Below, one piece after another: positions 28,301-36,772 of a stretch of 64,000 bases of DNA. The position numbers were made by a program, and so were the translations under genes. This DNA comes from Avoscillospira_A sp052117125 (GTDB lineage: Bacteria; Bacillota; Clostridia; Oscillospirales; Oscillospiraceae): assembly GCF_052117125.1 (NCBI RefSeq), contig NZ_JBQKJT010000014.1:1-64000 (forward strand), in the 5' to 3' direction. A model generated the notes under the pieces. That model was not told the DNA's origin. It ran no database searches and saw nothing but the letters and a program-made list of their open reading frames with translations. The first letter of the stretch is position 1. Each line of letters opens with the position of its first letter.

Positions 28301-30785
28301 GTTCCGTGGTAATGGTGGGGCCGTCAGCATATTGCAGCTTGAACGTAACGCCAGCCAGCGGTTCGCCGGTGTCCTTGTCGGTTTTGCGGATGGTCAGATT
28401 GGGCCGCTTGTCGTTCTGGATGGTGATGGTGCTGGTTTTACCAGGGAACAGTTCCACTCTGTATTCGGTTTCATCCAGGATGTGATCGGCAACAGTGGCC
28501 GTCTCCTTAACCAGGTAGACACCCGGCTCCAGGTCGGAAATGAGGATTTCGCCCTGCTCGTTGGTCGTGCGATCCAAGTAGTGGGAACCATCCTCAATTT
28601 TGGAGATACGGAATGTTACACCGCCCAGGGGGGTGCCGTCAGCGCTGAACTTGACAAGGTGAAGACTGGGCTTGATGGAGTTGGTAAACACGAACTCGCC
28701 GGTCTCATCCGGCTCCAACTGGATAATCCGCTGGGCCTCGTCAATGACGTAGCCAGGGCAGGACTTTTCCGTCACCACATACGCGCCGGGGTCCAGTTTA
28801 CTGAGGTCGATTTCGCCGTTCTCGTCGGTGGTGAACTCCTGGGGGCCGAAGCTGCCGTCTACGGATTTGATTTCAAACACAGCGTTGGGAATGACTTTGG
28901 ACGGATTGGCCGCATCCACCTTGACGAGCCGCAGACCGGGCTTTTTGCTGTTGAAGAACACCAGCTCCAGAATGCCGCTGCCTGCTTCCAACTCGATCTC
29001 CTGGGGCATGGCCTCGACGATGTGTTCATCATCGCCGGTGTGCCGCTCCTCCACGCGGTAGGTTCCAGGCTCCAGATTGGGCAGCAGGATTTCACCCAAC
29101 TGGTTGGTTTTATAGGTGCCGATGGACTGGTTGTCCTTGAAAACTTCAAAGGTCACATTGGGCATGACTTCCATGGTCTGCCGGTCGTATTTGAGAATCC
29201 GCAGACCGGGCAGTTCCTTGTTTTTGAGGGTGGCCGTGACCGTCTCGCCGGTGGCTACAGATACCGTTACCACGGTTTCCGTGTCAGGCAGCCAGCCTTC
29301 GATACCGGAGGTTTCGCGTACCTCGTAAGCACCGGGCTTCAGGTCGGTAAAGACGGCTGCGCCGCCTGCCTCGGTTTTCTGAGTGTAGGTGGTGCCGGTT
29401 TCGATGTGCTTGATCTGGATGGTGACGCCCTCCAGCCGGTCGCCGGTGTCGGAAAGCTTTTCGACGCGCAGACTGCCATAAGGGGCATTTTCAAAAGTGA
29501 CTGTGGCCACCTTGCCATAAACGACGGTGACGGTCTGGCTGGGGTTCTTGGAAAGGGTATGATTTTTGGGCGGTACAACCTCGGTAACGGTATAAGTACC
29601 CGAAACCGTAAGCGGTACGAGAATTGTACCCTGGGCGTCTGTAGAATACTGGCCGATAACATCGCCGTTCGGGCCTTTTACTTCAAAAACCGCACCCTCC
29701 AGTGGAGTCTGTGTACCCTCTTGAATCTTAATGATTTTTAGGCCGGTATCTGGGTCATCCGGGATTTCGCTGGTACCGTATTTGCTGATTGCAGAGGTAT
29801 TTACTTTGATGGTGGGGTCTGTATCGCACAGATAGTTCTGAATTTCGCCATATTGATCTGTTTCTGCATAGGATGCATAGAAGACACCGTACTGATAGAC
29901 TTCAGCTTTCAAGTTGATTTGCGCAGTACCACTCTGGCCCTCTACGGCATCTGCGGGATATAGCACCTTGAATTTGCCGGAAATATTCATACCGGAACCA
30001 TCCATGGTAACCTGGGTGATATCTTGATTCTCCATATTGACGATACGGGTTCCGGACGGTACACTACCGGGATCAGCAAAAGCGACATCAGCAATTCGCC
30101 CGTTGACAAACGTAGGAGAGGTTACAGTAAAAATCTGCTGCTTGTACGATTTGCCGTCAATGGTTACCGGATAGGCCAGTTCTTTGTCTACTGCGGTTGT
30201 CAGCGTAGCGGATGGCACCTCTGTCCAGTACATACCGTACTGGTGGATTTTTTTGGCCGCAGCTAACACGCGTTCGGCCTGTGTCCGCTGCTCGCCGCTG
30301 AGACTGGGATTGATGGAGACCTGTGTGATGCTCCATTTGGGAATAATATGGCACCACAAAGCAATTTTGGTGGCATAATAACCCTCTATTTTACTTTGTA
30401 GTCCCAACTCGCCCAGGCTTTTAGTGGGATAGCCGTTTGATACGATTCCCATAATTTTGGGGTCCGAAGCTCGTTCACCGATAATGTAGTCGATACTCTC
30501 ACCAGGTCCGACCTTTTGCGGTACACCATCTGTAGTCGGATTGATGCAGTAGGTTGGAATTTCTTTCGTTTGACCGGTTACTTCAGAGCGGTATAAGTAG
30601 TAGACATAATTCAACGTCTGAACACGACCGCTGACAGCCAGACAGGATAGGGATTCTCCGCTGTTGTAGATTTGAATATCTTTCAGCGCCCCTTCCTCCG
30701 AATCGGCGGCTTGAACATAAATAGCCGTCATGCTGAACAGCATGGCGACCGTCAAGAGCAGCGCTATAAATCGTTTGAAATACAT
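25323..30785 (-). CDS. Giant Cna_B-repeat surface protein with thioester-like domain and C-terminal LPQTG
   Basis: 1820 residues. A signal peptide (1-26) is followed by a thioester-type domain (about 35-330) with PTYCINP (Cys80) and ATKIALW (residues 138-144), where a Lys (140) stands at the usual Gln position. Then come about 14 Cna_B/SpaA-like repeats, each starting with a hydrophobic-K-hydrophobic strand (e.g. GLRLVKVD, NLTIRKTD) and ending in an FEN/FTN-type strand, so Lys-Asn isopeptide bonds are likely. A DUF11-like segment follows, and the protein ends PTLPQTGY. The LPQTG has no hydrophobic helix or basic tail after it. The expected role is a surface adhesin for mating-pair contact. 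AAAAGGAGGC precedes the ATG. Confidence 0.85.
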   Translation of the reverse strand: MYFKRFIALLLTVAMLFSMTAIYVQAADSEEGALKDIQIYNSGESLSCLAVSGRVQTLNYVYYLYRSEVTGQTKEIPTYCINPTTDGVPQKVGPGESIDYIIGERASDPKIMGIVSNGYPTKSLGELGLQSKIEGYYATKIALWCHIIPKWSITQVSINPSLSGEQRTQAERVLAAAKKIHQYGMYWTEVPSATLTTAVDKELAYPVTIDGKSYKQQIFTVTSPTFVNGRIADVAFADPGSVPSGTRIVNMENQDITQVTMDGSGMNISGKFKVLYPADAVEGQSGTAQINLKAEVYQYGVFYASYAETDQYGEIQNYLCDTDPTIKVNTSAISKYGTSEIPDDPDTGLKIIKIQEGTQTPLEGAVFEVKGPNGDVIGQYSTDAQGTILVPLTVSGTYTVTEVVPPKNHTLSKNPSQTVTVVYGKVATVTFENAPYGSLRVEKLSDTGDRLEGVTIQIKHIETGTTYTQKTEAGGAAVFTDLKPGAYEVRETSGIEGWLPDTETVVTVSVATGETVTATLKNKELPGLRILKYDRQTMEVMPNVTFEVFKDNQSIGTYKTNQLGEILLPNLEPGTYRVEERHTGDDEHIVEAMPQEIELEAGSGILELVFFNSKKPGLRLVKVDAANPSKVIPNAVFEIKSVDGSFGPQEFTTDENGEIDLSKLDPGAYVVTEKSCPGYVIDEAQRIIQLEPDETGEFVFTNSIKPSLHLVKFSADGTPLGGVTFRISKIEDGSHYLDRTTNEQGEILISDLEPGVYLVKETATVADHILDETEYRVELFPGKTSTITIQNDKRPNLTIRKTDKDTGEPLAGVTFKLQYADGPTITTEPTGEDGTVTIENLLPGVYTVTEQSVPEGYILDTTPQQITLEPNRDATVQFQNYKRPTLTIHKVDINGNALTGAIFEVKTKAGVKIGDFPVGPDGSITIENVHLDEGYYIVTEIQAPDGYILDSTPHEVYLRPGKVTEITIENEKKPGLTIRKIDSVTGNPLKGAKFELWVSKDNTEDGTFQKLDQNYYYTDENGEIFLDKLDTGWYKVVEVEPPTGYALRDPSEQIIYVDNDKAVELIFENTPLSALIVWKFDSKTGEALEGAVFQVKYLGGTSGSGGTVIGTYKTSANGSFTVTGLEAGTYVVEEIAAPDGHVIDTAPQTVFISGKEQDVVQLYFGNSPNGSLLIKKIDSETREPLSDVEFMVTTSDGTVVGDANGKFVTDSAGTILIEDIDPGTTLVVKETRARDGYLLDNTPQTVKIKSGKTVTLEFRNQPKGNLIINKLDSVTKAPLEGVEFELTYSDGSYVDAEGGTLSSKGLYRTDTNGQIILSGLTGTIVVTETKTIEGYTIHEETRTQTVVVNPNDTQTLTFYNDPVGGVEIIKVDAADKTERLGNATFEIRKMDDALVDTVTTDENGRVFLSLEDGSYYAVEIEAPEGYKLDNTPHYFEVKNGKTSKLTITNTAMSGIIIHKTDSTTGKGIYGVTFLLYDEGNNPIGQYTSDDQGYVYIENLESGRYYLRELENEGYILDTQRKTVNVKSGETTLVEWENTPITGQIQITKYAGSANPVTGEAAGTTLSGAVFEIVQERSGAVVDYITTDARGVAASDPLPLGRYLVREVTAPAYYQLSDQTFDVTLEYAGQILKLAAYNDPAELDVTIVKTGPKEVLAGSKITYQFTVANGSNVALSNFFWHDKLPYDITSASTLITGTYNQRLTYQVLYKTNYNGYRVLASNLLTTNTYSFSLNALPLMQGEVVTDVYFDFGTVPAGFQSMSKPMLIVSVSPQATNGYYVTNRADAGGQYLGTWETGNTAWVTIVRNLSSTPKPTLPQTGY

Positions 30786-30810
30786 TTGAATGCCTCCTTT
30801 TACACTAAAA

Positions 30811-30841
30811 AAGGGAAGTATACTAAAAGCATACTTCCCTT
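30811..30841 (-). terminator. Intrinsic terminator between SLH gene and Cna_B gene
   Basis: An 11-bp perfect stem (30811-30821 and 30831-30841, loop 9) with a run of T on the minus strand after it. It sits about 15 bases upstream of the ribosome binding site of the Cna_B gene, the same arrangement as the hairpin before the pilin gene. Confidence 0.8.
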
Positions 30842-30872
30842 AGACTAATGGAGTTGTGGAGCATTTGTTGTC

Positions 30873-32045
30873 CTAGCTAAAAATGTCAAGATTGACTTGA
30901 TATTCTGTACGAAGGTACACTCCATCAGAAAAAACATCCCAAACTTGAACTTGGAATAGCCCAGTTGGACAACTATTAAAATAATTCAGCAATTGCTCCG
31001 GCTTCCAAGGCCAGAAATTAGAATGGTCTTCTCCAGGAATTGTTAACTGCACACGCGCAAGTGGAGAACCGTCGCTCCGAAGTACCAGCTTGCCATTTTG
31101 CCATGTCTGCGGATTGGCTCCAATGGCATTATAAAGGGTGTACTGCATCCGGCGGGTTTCATACAGGTTCCGAATGAAGATATCGTCACCGTATTCATCC
31201 TTAAAATGCCTTACCTCGGCTTCGGGTAGCTCCAGCTCTGGGAATTGGCTCCAGTCGCAGGTAGGGGTGGGCAGCGGCGGTAGCTGACCTTCAGCAAACA
31301 TGGAATTGCCATAAAGACGGGTATCCGTGATGGTGTAGTTCGTGCCATCGTCGCAGCGGATCACATCACCAGCCTGCGGGATATACTGAGAACCGTCGGA
31401 CGGGACATTGATAGAGCCGTCGGCATTTTTAGTCAACGGGGAACGCCCATCGTTTTCTGGCATTTCTACATCTACGTCGCCCATGAAGCCCAGTTTCTCC
31501 GCAGTGCGATACAGCAGGATAGACAGATTGCCGCGGGAAATGTACTGCTCCTGCAAAGCCTCTCTGGGGGCGATACCGTACTGGACGGCAGCATCCAGTG
31601 CAGTTTCATAAGACCATTCAAACGGGACAAGATTGCCACAGCACCGTAGCAGAACCGTACAGGCAGCGGCAGGTGTTACCATCCCATCCGGGTCATAGCG
31701 TCCGTCGCCGTATCCGTTCACATAGTACATGGAAGCGCAGTAGCCAACATACACTCTGGCCCAGTCTGGAACGTCCGTAAACTTGCACTGGTTGGAATAG
31801 TACGTCTTGTCGGCCATGAGATGTTCTTGGTTAACAGTCAACCGGGAAGCAATTACAGCCAGCTCCGCACGGGTCAGGGGCTTCTCCAGCTGCAAATCGC
31901 CAGAAGCATTACCCTGCAGGATTCCCTCTGCCTGCAAAAACCGGCTGGCGGTGGCAATCTCGCTGTCCAGGGACCCAGCCAGTGCTGGAAGCGACAGGGT
32001 GAATGCCAGCAGAATAGACAGCAGCAGAGTTACCATACGTTTCAT
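30873..32045 (-). CDS. Secreted SLH-domain protein
   Basis: 390 residues. A signal peptide (1-23, ending PALAG) is followed by three SLH-like units (about 28-185): LQAEGILQG with LTRAELAVIASRL, FTDVPDWARVYVGYCASMYYVNGYGDG, and a weaker third with ISRGNLSILLYRTAEKL. The C-terminal half (about 200-390) is not recognised and may bind a partner. It lies in the conjugation element beside the sortase and Cna_B protein, so it may be part of the element's surface apparatus, held to the wall by polymer binding instead of sortase. AAGGAGGACTCC precedes the ATG. Confidence 0.8.
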   Translation of the reverse strand: MKRMVTLLLSILLAFTLSLPALAGSLDSEIATASRFLQAEGILQGNASGDLQLEKPLTRAELAVIASRLTVNQEHLMADKTYYSNQCKFTDVPDWARVYVGYCASMYYVNGYGDGRYDPDGMVTPAAACTVLLRCCGNLVPFEWSYETALDAAVQYGIAPREALQEQYISRGNLSILLYRTAEKLGFMGDVDVEMPENDGRSPLTKNADGSINVPSDGSQYIPQAGDVIRCDDGTNYTITDTRLYGNSMFAEGQLPPLPTPTCDWSQFPELELPEAEVRHFKDEYGDDIFIRNLYETRRMQYTLYNAIGANPQTWQNGKLVLRSDGSPLARVQLTIPGEDHSNFWPWKPEQLLNYFNSCPTGLFQVQVWDVFSDGVYLRTEYQVNLDIFS

Positions 32046-32215
32046 TGTGGAGTCCTCCTTATTGTCGTTAGGGCAGTTCTGAATACCTCCAGCATACTAG
32101 AAAATGGAATCCCTGTCAAAGGTTTATTTGAAATGCTTTCGCCGGTAAAACATCCAGGATGCAACGATCAAAAGTTTCTGCGTATGTCACCTCCTTAGCC
32201 AGTACGTTAGCATAG

Positions 32216-32241
32216 AAAAGGAGTATGCCGATGCATACTCC
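32216..32241 (-). terminator. Intrinsic terminator after toxin gene
   Basis: A 9-bp stem (32220-32228 with 32233-32241, loop 4) followed on the minus strand by TTTT. It closes the toxin-antitoxin operon, with about 170 bases before the SLH gene that hold no other gene. Confidence 0.65.
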
Positions 32242-32263
32242 TAACAATGTTTTGATTTTTTGA

Positions 32264-32572
32264 TCAGTACAACAATTTGGAATAATCCGTAATGCCATTG
32301 ACAATGCGGTACAGATAAACAGTAGACTCCATAACCCGATAGACAGCAACGTATTTGCGACATACCAGTTTGCGATATTCCATCCTGGCCAGCACCGGGT
32401 CCGGATGCAGAGCGCCCATATAGGGGAAACGAGATAAGCCATCAATGGCATCCAGAATCTCATCCGTGATCCGCTCAGCAGATTCCGCCCCAACCAACTG
32501 CAGATGAAGGTCAGCGATCTTATTCAGATCCTGCCAGGCCGAGGGGAGAAATTCAATCCGAAACTCTGGCAT
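32264..32572 (-). CDS. RelE/ParE-family toxin
   Basis: 102 residues with the typical RelE/ParE pattern: FRIEFLPSAWQDLNKIADL at the start, a central helix (AERITDEILDAIDGL), PYMGALHPDP, and the C-terminal strands YRKLVCRKYVAVYRV and VYLYRIVNG. RelE toxins cut mRNA at the ribosome; ParE toxins inhibit gyrase; sequence alone does not separate them. The start overlaps the antitoxin gene by 20 bp, as usual. The pair would stabilise the mobile element. Confidence 0.85.
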   Translation of the reverse strand: MPEFRIEFLPSAWQDLNKIADLHLQLVGAESAERITDEILDAIDGLSRFPYMGALHPDPVLARMEYRKLVCRKYVAVYRVMESTVYLYRIVNGITDYSKLLY

Positions 32573-32831
32573 GGCGATATTTCTCCTTCAGCATGGCGCG
32601 GGCATCCTCCAGAGAATGGGTGGGGGCATCGCTCAGCCGTTCAAACTCTGCTTCCAGGATGCTTGCCCGATGGGCCAGCATTTTTTCCCGTTCTTCATAC
32701 GCTTCCGTACTCATGACCACGAGGTCTGCCTCGCCTTTGTTGGTGATATAGATCGGCTCCCCGGATACCTTGGCCAGCTGGGAAATCTGCGGATACTCAT
32801 TCCGAAGTACTGTAGACGGTTTGATCTGCAT
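32553..32831 (-). CDS. Phd/YefM-family antitoxin
   Basis: 92 residues. The N-terminal part (MQIKPSTVLRNEYPQISQLAK, then PIYITNKGEADLVVMSTEAYE) is a classic Phd/YefM DNA-binding domain; the C-terminal helices (about 50-90) would wrap the toxin. ATG at 32831 is set by AGGAGG 7 bases upstream, and a good promoter lies just before it. Phd/YefM proteins usually repress their own promoter. Confidence 0.85.
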   Translation of the reverse strand: MQIKPSTVLRNEYPQISQLAKVSGEPIYITNKGEADLVVMSTEAYEEREKMLAHRASILEAEFERLSDAPTHSLEDARAMLKEKYRHARVSD

Positions 32832-32861
32832 AGAATCGCCTCCTGCCATATTTCTAGTTTT

Positions 32862-32890
32862 ATTCTATCAGAAATATGATATTCCTGCAA
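32862..32890 (-). promoter_or_regulatory. Promoter of toxin-antitoxin operon
   Basis: On the minus strand: -35 TTGCAG (32890-32885), 17-base spacer, -10 TAGAAT (32867-32862). An AT-rich imperfect palindrome in the spacer (AATATCATATT) could be the antitoxin operator. Confidence 0.6.
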
Positions 32891-32931
32891 TCCTGTGGAA
32901 ACGAAGAAAATGATAATAAATTTTTACTTGT

Positions 32932-33666
32932 TTATTTCACCTCCTGGGCTTGCACGCAAATCCGCACGTCAGGGCGGTTTGCCAGGCAGGTGGTCAGCGT
33001 GATGCGGTTGTCGGCTGTGGGCTGCAGGTAGGACCAGTCATTATTAGCAATGGTGCCCACAAAGGTCACCGCATAGATGCGGGTGCCGTACCGGGTGGTA
33101 TAGGTGATGCGATCTCCGCTTTGCAGGTCTTTAATGGAGCCGATGACATAGGCGGCGCCACGGTTGTGACCACAGACACCTACATTGCCATCCCAACCGG
33201 AGGTGGTGGAATAATGCCCCAGGCCTTTGGCCATGCTGCTGTCGGAGGCGCTCTCCCATACCTTCATGGCGATACCCAGAGAGGGAATGGATACGGTACC
33301 GATGCTGCCGTCGGCCAAAAGCATATCCGATACGTCCGTATGCTTGGATGGAATGTAGACCGGCCCATCCGTCAGAGAAGCAGCCAGCCCCATGCCACCC
33401 ATGGACAGGTCCTGCACCGTATCCATAATACCAGTACTGACATTGGAAAAACTGCCGTAGGCCAATTCCGGGATCTTCTGGTCAATCACGTTGGGGCCAC
33501 CGTACTGGTACTCTGCGTCATACAGATAGGCATACCGGGTGGCGGGATAATATTGAGGACTGCTGCTCTCTGAAAAAGAATACTCCAGCGCCCGGGTAGG
33601 CAGAGGCAATGCTGCCAGTAGCGCGACGGTACATAAGGCAGCAACAATGGTTCGGTGTTGTCTCAT
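32932..33666 (-). CDS. Sortase
   Basis: 244 residues. A signal/anchor segment (about 6-26) is followed by a sortase domain with catalytic His in GVCGHNRG (near 165), Cys in TLTTCLANRP (near 229; the TLxTC signature) and Arg in DVRICV. The size and motifs fit a class D-like sortase. It is coupled to the preceding membrane-protein gene by an ATGA overlap. The obvious substrate nearby is the Cna_B protein with C-terminal LPQTG. GGAGG lies 10 bases before the ATG. Confidence 0.85.
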   Translation of the reverse strand: MRQHRTIVAALCTVALLAALPLPTRALEYSFSESSSPQYYPATRYAYLYDAEYQYGGPNVIDQKIPELAYGSFSNVSTGIMDTVQDLSMGGMGLAASLTDGPVYIPSKHTDVSDMLLADGSIGTVSIPSLGIAMKVWESASDSSMAKGLGHYSTTSGWDGNVGVCGHNRGAAYVIGSIKDLQSGDRITYTTRYGTRIYAVTFVGTIANNDWSYLQPTADNRITLTTCLANRPDVRICVQAQEVK

Positions 33667-34580
33667 GGTATAATTTCCTCCGTTTCTTCATCCGATTCCA
33701 GATCCATGTCCGCTGATTCGTCCAAATCCTCTTTGCGTCGGCGGGCCAGCAGCAAACCGGACGTAAAAGCCACAGCGGCCAATACCAGCCCAGCGCCGCC
33801 CAGAACCCAGTGATTTTGCCAGAACGGTTTTGCTGCGGTAATGCGCTCCGGTTCTTCTGTGATTTCCTGCCCAACATAGATCAGTGTATAGGTAATGCTG
33901 TCCAGTTCCTCGCAGTGGACTGTACCGGTGTACTCGGCTGTGGTCACATATCCGGTGGCCGCAGTGTAATAGCCTGTGCCGGAGTAGGTGGCTACGGCCT
34001 TATAGGTGGATGGTACCAGAACATCACCCACCAGAGCGGTGCCTTGCACTTGCCAGTCCACATTGGAAAGGGGAATGGTCACGCCGTCCTTGACTGTGGT
34101 GGCCGGAACATAGGCCATGTCATTGGTGTCCAGATTACCGATCTCTTTTGTGGCTGAAATACCATAGCTTTTGGTGGTATATCCGGCAGCTTCTGTTCGG
34201 ATGGTGGTGTGATCCAGATTCAATGTGCCTTGATATTGCCCATCGTCATAGGGCAGGGAAGGAGAAAGGGCCTCCAGAACCTTGTTGAGCTCCTTGCTGG
34301 AGGTCTCCACGGTCACTACCCGACTTTGGGGCTTTTCCTCCGCAAAGAAATGTTCTGCTTTGGTGATGGAGGCAAAGGTGTAAGTGTAGCCCTCATAGTC
34401 AAAGGGGTCCTCCATCAAGGTTGCCGGGTCTACATCCGGCGCTGTGGTAAAGGTTTTGATGCACTGCTGCACGCCGTTGAGGTTTTGTACCACCAAATCT
34501 GTTGGGACTTCCATAGCCAATGCCGGCATGGTACAAAACAGGGCTGCCAAAGGCAATGCGTACAAGATAGAACGTCTCAA
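33663..34580 (-). CDS. Membrane-anchored surface protein next to sortase
   Basis: 305 residues. A signal peptide (1-22) precedes an ectodomain (about 25-255) rich in Thr and beta structure, then a membrane helix (about 262-282), a basic RRRK stop-transfer, and an acidic cytoplasmic tail (ESDEETEEI). There is no LPxTG. Family not recognised. It is translationally coupled to the sortase and likely forms part of the same surface apparatus, perhaps as a sortase partner or structural subunit. Confidence 0.65.
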   Translation of the reverse strand: MRRSILYALPLAALFCTMPALAMEVPTDLVVQNLNGVQQCIKTFTTAPDVDPATLMEDPFDYEGYTYTFASITKAEHFFAEEKPQSRVVTVETSSKELNKVLEALSPSLPYDDGQYQGTLNLDHTTIRTEAAGYTTKSYGISATKEIGNLDTNDMAYVPATTVKDGVTIPLSNVDWQVQGTALVGDVLVPSTYKAVATYSGTGYYTAATGYVTTAEYTGTVHCEELDSITYTLIYVGQEITEEPERITAAKPFWQNHWVLGGAGLVLAAVAFTSGLLLARRRKEDLDESADMDLESDEETEEIIP

Positions 34581-34662
34581 AAGATACCCTCCAATTCTTA
34601 TGGTTTGGTTGTGGGAAAATAAAATATGCTACATGGGCATTCCTCCTTCGACAAACGGCGGC

Positions 34663-35082
34663 CTATCGCTGCTGGGAGGACTGTTCCTTCTGGGCGATGT
34701 GGTGCAGCGCCTGAAAGAACTCCGTCAGAAACGGTTCCAGCAGAGACTGGGTACCGGAAAGCCACCAGATGACCTCCGGCAGGGGGCGCTGCATCATGTC
34801 ATACTGCATGGACAGCATCAACAGCAGGCGCTTGGGTGTTACCACCCCGGCGCGGTTGTCCAGCCGTTCCTGAAAGAGGGAACAGATCTCCAACGCCTTT
34901 TCGCCCGAACCGCAGGAATCACAGAGATGGTCAAAGAACAGACCAGCGTGTACGATGGCCAGCGCCTTCACAATGGCCAGATTGGGACTGCCGTTTTCCA
35001 GCAGCAGCCCCATGTGCTGATGTCGGACGGTAACGCCGTCATCAAAGGGGGAAAGAGTGGATAACGTAGCGGTGTTTTCCAT
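34663..35082 (-). CDS. Conserved element protein, unknown function
   Basis: 139 residues, soluble and helical. A Cys pair (CDSCGSG near 57-63) is visible but there is no full zinc site. No family recognised; similar small genes are often found between parB and the surface genes of Clostridia integrative elements. AAAGGAGACG precedes the ATG at 35082. Confidence 0.55.
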   Translation of the reverse strand: MENTATLSTLSPFDDGVTVRHQHMGLLLENGSPNLAIVKALAIVHAGLFFDHLCDSCGSGEKALEICSLFQERLDNRAGVVTPKRLLLMLSMQYDMMQRPLPEVIWWLSGTQSLLEPFLTEFFQALHHIAQKEQSSQQR

Positions 35083-35121
35083 AGAATCGTCTCCTTTGTA
35101 TCGTAAAATGGGTATAACAAA

Positions 35122-35148
35122 GGCCCGACGCAGAAGCTGCGCCAGGCC
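35122..35148 (-). terminator. Hairpin terminator after parB remnant
   Basis: An imperfect stem (GGCC-CGCAG with complement, 35122-35148) followed on the minus strand by TTTGTTAT. It lies between the parB remnant and the next gene. Confidence 0.6.
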
Positions 35149-35175
35149 TGAGTGTTTGGATGAATTTTTGCAAGT

Positions 35176-35523
35176 CTAGAATTTGTGTCCGTTTTTGCGC
35201 CAGTTTTCTAGCAACTGTAAAATGGTCTCCTGCATACGTTGGGGCGTGTACTCTTTGGGGAAATATTGCTGCAAGGAAGATGAGGAAAATGCGACTTTGC
35301 CGCAATCGCCCTTTTTATCCTCGCTAAGGATTCCTACCATGATATCCCTGGTCAAACGCCCTTCCTGGCTGAATTTTTTCAGACGTTGTGCTTGAGACAG
35401 GGAAGGGGTCGCCTGCTCTTGATCCATGGCATCCAACAGCTGAACCTGTTCTTCGGATGATAAAAAGGAAAGCTCATATGCAGGATTCAATGCCATTTGT
35501 TTGTTGTCTACCATAGATAGTAA
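35176..35523 (-). pseudogene. 3' fragment of a parB-like gene
   Basis: About 115 codons that read as the C-terminal part of ParB/Spo0J-type proteins of integrative elements: MALNPAYELSF, a block ending ATPSLSQAQRLKKFSQEG, then the closing helices before a natural stop. The ParB box, the CTP-binding region and the helix-turn-helix core are absent. Upstream of about 35523 the open frame becomes antisense to the sigma-factor remnant, so the gene has lost its 5' half. An ATG at 35514 could start a short peptide but there is no good binding site. The product cannot bind parS. Confidence 0.75.
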
Positions 35524-36298
35524 AATAGCATTATCGACTGCTAAACAGTACAAATATGATTTCTCTGATGCAGTATCAGCAGCATTCACAGGACTACTAA
35601 TTGCAGTAGATCGCTTTGATCCAAATGGATTTTCAACGTTCCAATCTTATGCGTCGTCGTGGATTTATCAAAATATTATGAGAGATTGTGTGCCTACGTG
35701 GATGGAGTATTATTTTCCTGTTCACTACAGAGATAAAATCTACGCAGTTTTAGATAAGTGCATGAAGTTCTGTGGCGAAATTCCAGAGCAGAAAGTATCA
35801 CAGACATTCCTTTTAGATGCGGCAGATGAAATGGACGTCACAAAGGAGCAGGTGTTAGAGTATCTGAATGCTGCAAGGCTGCAAATGCACGGAAAATTTG
35901 AGCTTGATGCAGATATGCCAGTGGATGTGATAAAATGCAAAAGAAACATCAGGAATTTTGACGCATTAGAAACATACGAAACGGACGAAGATGTTTTTTG
36001 TTTAGCAGAAGTGTTGGTGGAACCAGAGACTATTTGTGGAGGAAGTCAAGATCCATTAGAATGTGCTTGTGAGGCAGACCTAAAGGCGCAAGTCGCAAAA
36101 ATGATTGATACTCTAAAAGAACGTGAAGCGGAAGTAATAAAATACCGATTTGGCTTCATGGATGGCAAAGAGTGGACACTTGAGGAATTGGGAGGGAAAT
36201 TTGGCGTTACACGAGAAAGGATTCGCCAAATAGAAGCAAAAGCAATAAGGAAGCTTAGACACGGTAAAGCAGGAAAAATAGTCAAAGATTTCATCTGA
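35501..36298 (+). pseudogene. 5'-truncated sigma-70-type factor
   Basis: Reads as a sigma factor from about position 35525: part of region 2 (GLLIAVDRFDPNGFSTFQSYASSW) and a clear region 4 (LKEREAEVIKYRFGF, then LEELGGKFGVTRERIRQIEAKA). The region before IALSTAKQY is replaced by the antisense of the parB remnant, so region 2.1 is incomplete. The 5' ends of this gene and of parB are lost at the same point. It is AT-rich, unlike the genes around. An ATG at 35501 keeps the frame open, so a 265-residue protein could be made, but core binding would probably be impaired. Confidence 0.7.
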
Positions 36299-36772
36299 TA
36301 AGTAAATAGAGGTAAAAAGTCCACCAGTTATGATGCATTGCGCATCGTATCCAAGGTCAGAAGCCTTCTTCAAATAGCGTTCTCGTACATCTTTCCATTT
36401 ACTCAGTTCGCCCAGGGCTTTTACATTCTCCATCACAAAAGCTCTTGGCTTGACTCTTTCAACGACATCCAGGAAGGTGAAAATCAGTTTGCTCCTGTCG
36501 TCATCGGGGTCCATTTTGCCTGCCACAGAAAATCCCTGGCAGGGTGGTCCTCCAAATACAAGATCAATCCCCTCGTATTTGTCGAGGGAGTCAATTACAT
36601 TATTGATGTCATCATTGACCATGATGCAGTCTGGGTGATTGACTTTGTAGGTTTCAGCAGCATCGGAAACCAGCTCATTGGCAAACACGACTTTTATTCC
36701 AGCGTTCTCAAAACCGACATCCATGCCGCCAGCCCCAGAAAATAACGAAATGGCTCTTAATGGCTCACTCAT
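36113..36772 (-). pseudogene. 3'-truncated DNA cytosine-5 methyltransferase
   Basis: The first 150 codons match C5 methyltransferases: motif I ISLFSGAGGMDVGF, motif IV GGPPCQGFS with the catalytic Cys, and motif VI FVMENVKAL. After about 36323 the frame is the antisense of the sigma-factor 3' end and runs to a chance stop at 36113. The target recognition domain and motifs IX-X are missing, so it is surely inactive. AAGGAG lies 9 bases before the ATG at 36772, and the start overlaps the AbrB-like gene by 8 bp. Confidence 0.8.

Noticed and set aside
25900..29700. Regularly spaced repeats that might suggest a CRISPR array
   Set aside because: The period is about 250-300 bp and the copies are diverged Cna_B coding repeats, not short identical repeats with spacers.
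27759..29741. A 660-codon plus-strand open frame, and another at 25224-26870
   Set aside because: Both are antisense to the Cna_B repeats; the repeated protein keeps the opposite frame open.
35501..36298. Intact alternative sigma factor
   Set aside because: Region 2.1 is incomplete and the N-terminal codons are antisense of the parB remnant, so I treat it as truncated, though the frame remains open.
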